The notes under the pieces: generated by a model | Told to the model about the DNA's origin: nothing | What the model saw: the letters and a program-made list of their open reading frames with translations, nothing else | The model's database searches: none | Program-made: the position numbers and the translations under genes | Assembly: GCA_012719555.1 (NCBI GenBank) | Contig: JAAYAE010000087.1 | Location: forward strand, 1 to 6,147 | DNA from: Acholeplasmataceae bacterium | Lineage (GTDB): Bacteria > Bacillota > Negativicutes > Acidaminococcales > Acidaminococcaceae | DNA length: 6,147 nt | Direction: 5' to 3' | Shown here: piece after piece, positions 1-6,147 of the stretch | Layout of the letters: each line of letters starts with the position of its first letter | How positions within the stretch are numbered: position 1 is the first letter of the stretch

Positions 1-41
1 AGATAAAAAAGCAGTCCGCCAATTCGTGTACAAAAAAATAT

Positions 42-53
42 ATTGTATACAAT
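42..53. promoter_or_regulatory. Perfect 12-bp palindrome, candidate regulator-binding site for gltBD
   Basis: ATTGTATACAAT is identical to its own reverse complement. It ends at the base just before the -35 hexamer (54-59). If transcription starts at G89, the palindrome centre lies at about -41.5, a position typical of class II activators; a repressor bound here would also obstruct RNA polymerase. The core TGTA-TACA fits the general half-site pattern (yGTM, short or no spacer, inverted copy) described for GntR-family regulators. It is not an FNR/CRP half-site and is not an obvious match to a GltC-type LysR box. The perfect symmetry and location are seen directly; the regulatory role and the regulator family are inferred. 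In AT-rich DNA a 12-bp palindrome can also arise by chance. Confidence 0.45.
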
Positions 54-82
54 TTGACTTATTTATTCTGCGCAAATATAAT
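54..82 (+). promoter_or_regulatory. Sigma70/sigmaA-type promoter of gltBD
   Basis: The -35 box TTGACT (54-59, five of six consensus bases) and a perfect -10 box TATAAT (77-82) are separated by exactly 17 bp. Transcription would be expected to start around G89 (or A91), giving a leader of roughly 30 nt, just long enough for the ribosome site and too short for a riboswitch or T-box. No other promoter-like pair of this quality is apparent before the gene, and there is no gap between gltB and gltD for a second one, so both genes are probably co-transcribed from here. Confidence 0.8.
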
Positions 83-101
83 GATTTTGTAATCTTTTTT
101 C

Positions 102-110
102 AGGAGGGGG
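102..110 (+). promoter_or_regulatory. Ribosome binding site of gltB
   Basis: AGGAGGGGG contains a full AGGAGG Shine-Dalgarno core (102-107) 11 nt before the ATG at 119, with the G-run continuing to 8 nt before it. It decides the start of gltB: the in-frame GTG at 26 has no comparable site and lies upstream of the predicted transcription start. Confidence 0.85.
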
Positions 111-118
111 AAATAATT

Positions 119-181
119 ATGACTTTTTCTACATTGCCACCTAAACAAGGACTGTATGATCCTTGGTTTGAGCACGATGCC
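119..181 (+). other. GltB N-terminal propeptide, removed to expose Cys22
   Basis: The first 21 codons (MTFSTLPPKQGLY... ending EHDA) precede the TGC codon for Cys22 at 182-184. In glutamate synthase large subunits the propeptide is cleaved so that this cysteine becomes the free N-terminal residue and catalytic nucleophile. The motif is seen in the sequence; processing is inferred from the family. The short propeptide resembles Bacillus-type enzymes more than the longer ones of proteobacteria. Confidence 0.8.
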
Positions 182-3100
182 TGCGGTTTAGGTGTTGTTG
201 CCAATATAAAAGGCAGAAAATCCAACAAAATATTGCAGCAAGCATTAGTCGTATTACGTAATATGGATCATCGTGGTGGTCAAGGAGCAGACAGCAATTC
301 CGGGGATGGTGCCGGGATATTGTTTCAAATCCCACACAATTTTTTTTATAAGGAATGCCTTAAACAAAACTTAGAATTACCACCAGAAGGCCAATATGCA
401 GTTGGCTTTTTATTCTTGCCGCCCGATGTTGTGGAAAGAGAAAATACCCAACGTCATTTTGAAAATATCGTTAAAGAAAATGGGCAAGAAGTTCTTGGTT
501 GGCGCAAGGTTCCTGTTAATTCTGAAGTACTAGGAGATAAATCCCGTCAAAGTCAACCGGAAATGGCACAAGTATTTATTAAAGCCGGTGCTAAAGTTTT
601 AGACCGTTTGACCATTGATGAAAACGCCTTTGAGCGCAAACTTTATATAATACGCAGAGAAGCCGAAAATAAAATTCGCTACGGCAATTTACGTGGTGGT
701 AAGTACTTCTATATTTCCAGTTTATCTTCACGTACCATTGTTTACAAAGGTATGCTCACCACTAAACAATTAACCACTTTTTATTTAGATTTGCAGGATG
801 AAGCTATGGAAACAGCCCTTGCCCTCGTCCATTCTCGTTTTAGCACAAATACTTTTCCAAGTTGGGAAAGAGCCCACCCCTATCGTTATTTAATGCATAA
901 TGGTGAAATAAATACTCTACGTGGTAACATTAATTGGATGCGCGCTCGTCAAACAATGTGTGGTAATAGTCTTTGGGGAAAAAACATAAAAAAGGTTATG
1001 CCAATTATTGATGAAACCGGCAGTGATTCCGGCATGTTTGATAATTGTTTGGAATTTCTGGTAATGAGTGGGCGCAGTTTGCCTCATGCTGCTATGATGA
1101 TGATTCCTGAACCTTGGAGTAAAAATCCTCACACTAATCCTGATTTAAAGGCTTTCTTTGAATATCACAATTCTATAATAGAAGCTTGGGACGGCCCCGC
1201 GGCCATGGCCTTTACAGACGGTCGCACTATTTGTGCTGCTTTAGATAGGAATGGATTACGTCCTTCTCGCTATTACATTACTAACGATGATACCATCGTC
1301 TTAGCCTCAGAAGTTGGCGTAGTAAGCCTCGATCCATTAACTATTGTAAAAAAAGACCGTTTGCGTCCGGGCAGAATGCTCGTTATTGATACAGTAGCAG
1401 GGCGGATTATTAGTAACGAAGAAATAAAAAATAAAATTGCCAAAGAACACCCATATCGTAAATGGTTAGATGAAAACCTTATTAAGTTAAAGGATATCAC
1501 TATTACCGCCCCTTTGCCCAAACCTGACCATGAAACGCTGCTACGTCGTCAAATGGCTTATGGCTATACCTTAGAAGAACTAAATAAATTTTTAAAACCT
1601 ATGGCTATCCATGCCATTGACCCCATTGGTTCTATGGGGAATGATGCACCACTAGCAGTTCTTTCTTCTAAACCACAATTACTTTTTAATTATTTCAAAC
1701 AACTTTTTGCTCAAGTTACCAATCCACCTATTGATGTTATTCGCGAGGAAGTTTTCACAGACACAACTAGCGCTATTGGACCTGAAAAAAATCTCATTGA
1801 TCCGCAACCGGACAGTTGCCAACAAATTTCTGCTGAGTCCCCAATTCTAAGCAATATAGAATTGGCCAAACTTAAAAATATTAAGCTTCCCAAATTTCAG
1901 TCTGCCATTTTGCCAATGCTTTTCCCTGTAGACAACGATGGCACCGGATTAAAAAAAGCGTTAGACGAATTGTGTAAGCAAGCCGATAAGTTCATTGCCA
2001 CCGGCAAATGTATCCTTATTTTGTCGGACCGAGGCGTGGACAAAGATATGGCCCCAATTCCTTCTATTTTAGCTTGTGCCTGCCTACATCATCACCTTAT
2101 TCGCAATGGCACCCGCTTAAAAGCTAGTATTATCCTAGAATCTGCAGAACCTCGTGAGGTTCATCACTTTGCTCTGCTGTTAGGTTATGGCGCTAGTGGT
2201 ATTAACCCTTATTTAGCTTTTGAGACTATTGATGATATGTGTTCCAATGGCATGATTAAAGGAGTCTCCTTTGAAACAGCTGAGGAGAATTATATTACCG
2301 CTTGTACCCATGGTATAGCCAAAGTTTTATCAAAAATGGGCATTTCAACAGTCCAAAGTTATCGCGGAGCGCAAATATTTGAAGCAATCGGTATAAGTAA
2401 TAAAGTTATAGATGAATATTTTACAGGAACTCCCTCCCGTATAGGAGGTATTGGCCTGGCTGAAATGGCACAGGAAGTGAAGATGCGTCATAACCCTGCA
2501 TTTACTGAACAAGCTTTGGGAAGTTGTGCTTATAATTCCGGTTCTGCTTACCAATGTCGTGATAAGGGCGAAAGTCACATCTTTAATCCAAAAACCATTT
2601 TCACCTTGCAGCATGCCTGCCGAGAAAACAACTATCAGTTATTCAAACAATTTAGCACAGAACTAAATAACAGCGCAAAAGCCAATCAAAATTTACGCAA
2701 TTTGCTTTCTTTCTCCCCCCAACGCCTCCCTATTCCAATTGAAGAAGTAGAATCCATAGAAACAATTTGCCATCGTTTCAAAACCGGGGCTATGAGCTAC
2801 GGTTCTATTAGCAAAGAAGCCCACGAATGCTTGGCTATAGCCATGAACCTTATCGGTGGGAAAAGCAATACAGGAGAAGGTGGCGAAGATCCTAGCCGCT
2901 TTAAAGCAATGGCCAACGGCTATAGCAAACGCAGTGCTATTAAACAAGTAGCCTCCGGGCGTTTCGGTGTTACCAGCAACTATTTAGTTAATGCTGATGA
3001 AATTCAGATTAAAATAGCTAAAGGCGCAAAACCTGGCGAAGGTGGTTATTTACCTGGGTCAAAAGTTTATCCTTGGATTGCGGAATGCCGTGGAACTACA

Positions 3101-4705
3101 GCCGGTATTGGTCTGATTTCGCCTCCTCCCCATCATGACATTTACTCCATTGAAGATTTGGCGGAGCTTATTCACGACCTAAAAAATGCTAATCCAATGG
3201 CTCGCATCAGCGTAAAATTAGTTTCCGAGGTTGGTGTTGGAACAATTGCCGCAGGTGTTGTTAAAGCTTGTGCTGATGTTGTTGTTATCTGCGGTTATGA
3301 TGGTGGTACAGGAGCTGCGGCTCGTACCAGCATTAATAACGCAGGTTTGCCTTGGGAATTAGGACTAGTTGAAGCCCATCAAACATTGCTCTTGAATAAC
3401 TTGCGTAATCGTGTTACTTTGGAAACTGATGGCAAGCTGCTAACCGGCCGTGACGTTATTATTGCCGCGCTTTTAGGAGCCGAAGAATATGGTTTTGCAA
3501 CCGGTCCCTTGATAACTTTAGGCTGCGTTATGATGAGAGTTTGTAATTTGAACACTTGTCCAACCGGCGTTGCTACCCAAGATCCTACTTTACGTAAAAA
3601 CTTCCATGGAAAACCTGAATACGTGGTTAATTTCATGCGTTTTATTGCGCAGGAAGTAAGAGAATACATGGCAATGCTTGGTTTTAAAACCATTAATGAA
3701 ATGATTGGTCGTACAGAGGTCCTCATAGTCAAGGAAAATAGGAACTGGAAGGATAAGAATCTTGATTTATCACCTTTGCTCTACAAGCCTGAGGTTGATC
3801 CCAATACTGAAAATTATTGTACTCAAAAACAAGATCATCATTTAGAAAAAGCTTTAGACTCCAGAGAACTTTTAGCTATTTGCAAAAATGCTCTAGAAAA
3901 CAAAACGCCTGTCAGTGTTACCCTTCCGATTAAAAACACCGACCGAGTAGTTGGTACTATCTTAGGCAGCGAAATTACCCGCAAATACGGTCTGAAAGGT
4001 CTTCCTAATGATACAATCAAACTTGCCTTCAATGGCTCCGCAGGACAAAGTTTTGGAGCCTTCCTGCCACAGGGAGTAACCATGACTTTAACCGGAGACG
4101 CTAATGACCATGTTGGCAAAGGATTGTCCGGAGGTAAACTAATTATTAAACCATTTAACCGTGTTTCCTTTGATCCTCATGAAAATATTATTATCGGTAA
4201 TGTAGCACTTTATGGTGCTACCAGCGGTGAAGTATACATTCGCGGGATTGCCGGTGAACGTTTTTGCATCCGCAACAGCGGAGCAACTGCGGTTGTCGAG
4301 GGAGTCGGAGATCATGGGTGTGAATATATGACAGGCGGCACCGTGGTTATTTTAGGCACAACAGGGCGTAATTTTGCCGCGGGAATGTCAGGCGGTATTG
4401 CCTATGTTTATGACTCCAATGGTGATTTTGCTGACTACTGCAACAAGGATATTATACTCTTAGAACCTCTAAGCGAAATAGGTGATAAATTAAAAGTACA
4501 AAAGATGATTCTTAAGCACGCGCAATATACCGGCAGCACAACTGCCCAAAATATATTAGAAAAATGGGATATCTGCGTATCTAAGTTTATAAAAGTTATT
4601 CCACGAGACTATAAGCGCGTAACAGAACGGATGTCTGAATTATTACAGGAAGGTTATAGCGAGCAAGATGCTGCACTAAAAACCTTTGAGGAGGTACACG
4701 CATAA
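119..4705 (+). CDS. gltB: Glutamate synthase (NADPH-type) large subunit
   Basis: This 1528-aa subunit hydrolyses glutamine and adds the ammonia to 2-oxoglutarate, forming glutamate in the cytoplasm. Residues 1-21 are a propeptide ending before Cys22, the Ntn (class II) glutaminase nucleophile in EHDACGLG. The glutaminase domain continues to about residue 430, with HSRFSTNT and the oxyanion-hole segment HNGEINT (His260-Asn261-Gly262). A central domain spans about 475-775. The FMN-binding synthase domain spans about 860-1200, with MSYGSISKEAHE, GEGGEDPSR, SVKLVSEVGVG (Lys1033) and GYDGGTGAA (from Gly1059). The 3Fe-4S ligands Cys1136, Cys1142 and Cys1147 form C-x5-C-x4-C. A GXGXG beta-helix domain spans about 1268-1430. 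Length is normal for the family (about 1500 aa) and no key motif is broken. The ATG at 119 is chosen because of its strong ribosome site, the promoter just upstream and the family-like N-terminus; the frame is open back to GTG 26. The adjacent gltD indicates the NADPH-dependent rather than ferredoxin-dependent type. Confidence 0.97.
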   Translation: MTFSTLPPKQGLYDPWFEHDACGLGVVANIKGRKSNKILQQALVVLRNMDHRGGQGADSNSGDGAGILFQIPHNFFYKECLKQNLELPPEGQYAVGFLFLPPDVVERENTQRHFENIVKENGQEVLGWRKVPVNSEVLGDKSRQSQPEMAQVFIKAGAKVLDRLTIDENAFERKLYIIRREAENKIRYGNLRGGKYFYISSLSSRTIVYKGMLTTKQLTTFYLDLQDEAMETALALVHSRFSTNTFPSWERAHPYRYLMHNGEINTLRGNINWMRARQTMCGNSLWGKNIKKVMPIIDETGSDSGMFDNCLEFLVMSGRSLPHAAMMMIPEPWSKNPHTNPDLKAFFEYHNSIIEAWDGPAAMAFTDGRTICAALDRNGLRPSRYYITNDDTIVLASEVGVVSLDPLTIVKKDRLRPGRMLVIDTVAGRIISNEEIKNKIAKEHPYRKWLDENLIKLKDITITAPLPKPDHETLLRRQMAYGYTLEELNKFLKPMAIHAIDPIGSMGNDAPLAVLSSKPQLLFNYFKQLFAQVTNPPIDVIREEVFTDTTSAIGPEKNLIDPQPDSCQQISAESPILSNIELAKLKNIKLPKFQSAILPMLFPVDNDGTGLKKALDELCKQADKFIATGKCILILSDRGVDKDMAPIPSILACACLHHHLIRNGTRLKASIILESAEPREVHHFALLLGYGASGINPYLAFETIDDMCSNGMIKGVSFETAEENYITACTHGIAKVLSKMGISTVQSYRGAQIFEAIGISNKVIDEYFTGTPSRIGGIGLAEMAQEVKMRHNPAFTEQALGSCAYNSGSAYQCRDKGESHIFNPKTIFTLQHACRENNYQLFKQFSTELNNSAKANQNLRNLLSFSPQRLPIPIEEVESIETICHRFKTGAMSYGSISKEAHECLAIAMNLIGGKSNTGEGGEDPSRFKAMANGYSKRSAIKQVASGRFGVTSNYLVNADEIQIKIAKGAKPGEGGYLPGSKVYPWIAECRGTTAGIGLISPPPHHDIYSIEDLAELIHDLKNANPMARISVKLVSEVGVGTIAAGVVKACADVVVICGYDGGTGAAARTSINNAGLPWELGLVEAHQTLLLNNLRNRVTLETDGKLLTGRDVIIAALLGAEEYGFATGPLITLGCVMMRVCNLNTCPTGVATQDPTLRKNFHGKPEYVVNFMRFIAQEVREYMAMLGFKTINEMIGRTEVLIVKENRNWKDKNLDLSPLLYKPEVDPNTENYCTQKQDHHLEKALDSRELLAICKNALENKTPVSVTLPIKNTDRVVGTILGSEITRKYGLKGLPNDTIKLAFNGSAGQSFGAFLPQGVTMTLTGDANDHVGKGLSGGKLIIKPFNRVSFDPHENIIIGNVALYGATSGEVYIRGIAGERFCIRNSGATAVVEGVGDHGCEYMTGGTVVILGTTGRNFAAGMSGGIAYVYDSNGDFADYCNKDIILLEPLSEIGDKLKVQKMILKHAQYTGSTTAQNILEKWDICVSKFIKVIPRDYKRVTERMSELLQEGYSEQDAALKTFEEVHA
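4688..4695 (+). promoter_or_regulatory. Ribosome binding site of gltD inside the end of gltB
   Basis: GAGGAGGT is an excellent Shine-Dalgarno lying within the last codons of gltB (encoding Glu-Glu-Val). AGGAGG occupies 4689-4694, leaving 10 nt to the gltD ATG at 4705. It fixes the gltD start and allows both independent initiation and reinitiation by ribosomes finishing gltB. Confidence 0.85.
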
Positions 4706-6147
4706 TGGGAAACCCAACCGGTTTTATAAAATATTCAAGAAAAGAACTCTCCCTGCGTCCTGCCTTAAAACGTCTAAGGGATTGGAAAGAAATAAAAGTT
4801 AGCACTTTACATCACAAAGAAGCCTTGCAAGAGCAAGCGGCACGTTGTATGGACTGCGGTATTCCTTTTTGCCATAGCGGTATAATGCTTGGCCAGGCAT
4901 TATCAGGTTGTCCATTGCACAATCTGATGCCTGAGTTCAATGACTTTGTCTATCAAGGTTTGGATGAATTTGCCTATGCACGCCTAAACAAAACAAACAA
5001 CTTTCCTGAGTTTACTTCCCATGTATGTCCGGCTCCTTGCGAAGGTGCTTGCAGTGCGGGGCTCGTAAAAGACCCTGTTGCCATTAAAAACATTGAACAA
5101 TATGTAATTGAAACAGCATTCGCTAAAAAATTAGTTAAACCCAATAAGCCCCTTCACCGTACTAATAAAAAAGTAGCAGTTATTGGTTCCGGTCCTTCCG
5201 GCCTAGCCTGTGCTGATGAATTAAATAAGTACGGACATAACGTTACCGTCTTTGAACGCTCTGATCGACCCGGTGGCCTACTCATGTATGGTATTCCCAA
5301 TATGAAGCTGGACAAAAAACTTATAGAGCGCCGCGTTAATCTTATGAAAGATGGAGGCGTAGTCTTTTCCTTAAACAGTGAAATTGGTTACAACGTATCT
5401 TCAGAAATGCTTCTAAAACAATATGATGCTATTGTTTTGTGCACAGGCAGTCCTATCCCACGTGACCTGCCTATTCCCGGCAGAGAACTAGAAGGTATTC
5501 ACTATGCCAAAGACTATCTTGGTTCTGCTACCAAAAGTCTTTTAGATTCAGAGGGTAAAGATGGCAAAGCCATTACCGCTAAAGACAAAGACGTAGTTGT
5601 TATTGGCGGCGGTGATACCGGAACAGATTGCGTTGCTACTGCTATTAGGCAAGGCTGCAAAAGCATCAGGCAATTTGAAATTATGCCCTGCCTGCCACAT
5701 TCCCGCACACCTAATAATCCTTGGCCTGAGTTTCCTCGAGTTTTTAAAACCGATTATGGCCAAGAAGAAGCAATCGCTCTCTACAAAGAAGACCCCAGAC
5801 AGTACTGCATTACCAGTAAAGAATTTATTGGTAAAAATGGTTCTGTTGATAAATTGAAAATTTGTCAGGTAGAGTGGAAAAATGTAGATGGACGCATGAT
5901 TCCCAAAGACATTAAGAATACTGAAGAAGTTATTTCTGCTCAATTAGTATTACTAGCTATGGGGTTTGTGGGTACCGAGCAAAAGATTTTTGATGAATTC
6001 AAAATAGCAAAATCTGCGCAGAACAATATTGACGCCACAGAAGCAGATTTTACCACTTCCATTCCTGGTATATTTGCCGCAGGCGATGCCAGACGTGGTC
6101 AAAGCCTTGTAGTATGGGCTATTAGCGAAGGAAGAAATGCCGCCAAC
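4705..6147 (+). CDS. gltD: Glutamate synthase (NADPH) small subunit, 3' end cut by the window edge
   Basis: GltD takes electrons from NADPH via FAD and 4Fe-4S clusters and delivers them to the FMN of GltB. All 481 codons present are open with no stop. The N-terminal Fe-S domain has Cys48-x2-Cys51-x4-Cys56-x12-Cys69 and, in HVCPAPCEGAC, Cys108-x3-Cys112-x3-Cys116. The FAD Rossmann motif GSGPSG (161-166) is followed by acidic Glu184 at the end of the second strand and by PGGLLMYGIP (189-198). The NADPH Rossmann motif is GGGDTG (301-306), followed by the family segment NNPWPEFPRV. The C-terminal FAD motif GIFAAGD ends at Asp461. The last visible residues, SEGRNAAN, correspond to the final helix; relatives are about 490 aa, so roughly 10-15 codons and the stop lie beyond the window. 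The N-terminus MGNPTGF and the cysteine spacing match the Gram-positive-type small subunit rather than the enterobacterial one. The ATG shares one base with the gltB stop, so the subunits are probably translationally coupled. Homologous electron-input domains occur in dihydropyrimidine dehydrogenase and NfnB, but the position after gltB settles the assignment. Confidence 0.96.
   Translation, partial: MGNPTGFIKYSRKELSLRPALKRLRDWKEIKVSTLHHKEALQEQAARCMDCGIPFCHSGIMLGQALSGCPLHNLMPEFNDFVYQGLDEFAYARLNKTNNFPEFTSHVCPAPCEGACSAGLVKDPVAIKNIEQYVIETAFAKKLVKPNKPLHRTNKKVAVIGSGPSGLACADELNKYGHNVTVFERSDRPGGLLMYGIPNMKLDKKLIERRVNLMKDGGVVFSLNSEIGYNVSSEMLLKQYDAIVLCTGSPIPRDLPIPGRELEGIHYAKDYLGSATKSLLDSEGKDGKAITAKDKDVVVIGGGDTGTDCVATAIRQGCKSIRQFEIMPCLPHSRTPNNPWPEFPRVFKTDYGQEEAIALYKEDPRQYCITSKEFIGKNGSVDKLKICQVEWKNVDGRMIPKDIKNTEEVISAQLVLLAMGFVGTEQKIFDEFKIAKSAQNNIDATEADFTTSIPGIFAAGDARRGQSLVVWAISEGRNAAN

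Noticed and set aside
23..34. TTCGTGTACAAA, with TGTACA, as a possible second operator copy
   Set aside because: It has only a 6-bp perfect core, and its centre is 18 bp from the 42-53 palindrome, not a whole number of helical turns; chance similarity is the simpler explanation.
1..41. Tail of an upstream gene, terminator or divergent regulator (gltC-like) at the left edge
   Set aside because: Only 41 bases are available; no terminator hairpin, convincing divergent promoter or recognisable coding end is visible, so nothing can be supported.
83..118. Riboswitch or T-box leader before gltB
   Set aside because: The predicted leader is only about 30 nt, has no stem-loop worth noting and is mostly taken up by the ribosome site.
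3379..3732. Minus-strand open frame of 117 codons opposite the GltB FMN / 3Fe-4S region
   Set aside because: It is antisense to the most conserved part of GltB, including the cluster cysteines; its openness is explained by codon constraints on the sense strand.
5597..5857. Plus-strand open frame of 86 codons in another frame inside gltD
   Set aside because: It overlaps gltD completely and has no recognisable protein family; a shadow frame.
5548..5943. Minus-strand open frame of 131 codons opposite gltD
   Set aside because: It lies wholly within the gltD reading frame, which carries clear NADPH- and FAD-binding motifs. Its translation shows no recognisable domain, and I saw no convincing ribosome site for it.
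119..6147. Search for a novel system, mobile element or CRISPR array
   Set aside because: The whole stretch is covered by two intact housekeeping genes with all family motifs in place and no inserted or repeated DNA.

Overview
The window holds one operon for ammonia assimilation: a complete gltB (glutamate synthase large subunit) followed by gltD (small subunit), which is cut by the right edge of the window. Together they encode NADPH-type glutamate synthase (GOGAT), which turns glutamine + 2-oxoglutarate + reductant into two glutamates and, with glutamine synthetase, forms the GS-GOGAT cycle.

Layout: positions 1-118 are a short upstream region. It contains a near-consensus sigma70/sigmaA promoter (TTGACT, 17-bp spacer, TATAAT), a perfect 12-bp palindrome abutting the upstream side of the -35 box, and a strong Shine-Dalgarno. 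gltB runs 119-4705 (1528 aa) and gltD starts at 4705, its ATG sharing one base with the gltB stop codon (TAATG). gltD stays open to 6147 (481 codons) and probably lacks only its last dozen or so codons. There is no gene-free stretch longer than about 118 bases, and I see no RNA gene, mobile element, CRISPR array or internal terminator.

How the genes work together: the N-terminal Ntn glutaminase of GltB frees ammonia from glutamine, and its FMN / 3Fe-4S synthase domain adds that ammonia to 2-oxoglutarate. GltD takes electrons from NADPH through FAD and 4Fe-4S clusters and passes them to GltB. All key motifs are intact in both proteins, so a working enzyme is expected.

Organism: AT-leaning coding sequence, strong AGGAGG ribosome sites, a 21-residue GltB propeptide and a GltD with the C-x2-C-x4-C-x12-C / C-x3-C-x3-C cysteine pattern point to a Firmicutes-like bacterium, possibly a clostridial or Negativicutes lineage. 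The lineage is an inference from general features and was not tested by a search. I found no undescribed system here. The most informative signal is the promoter and palindrome architecture ahead of gltB.
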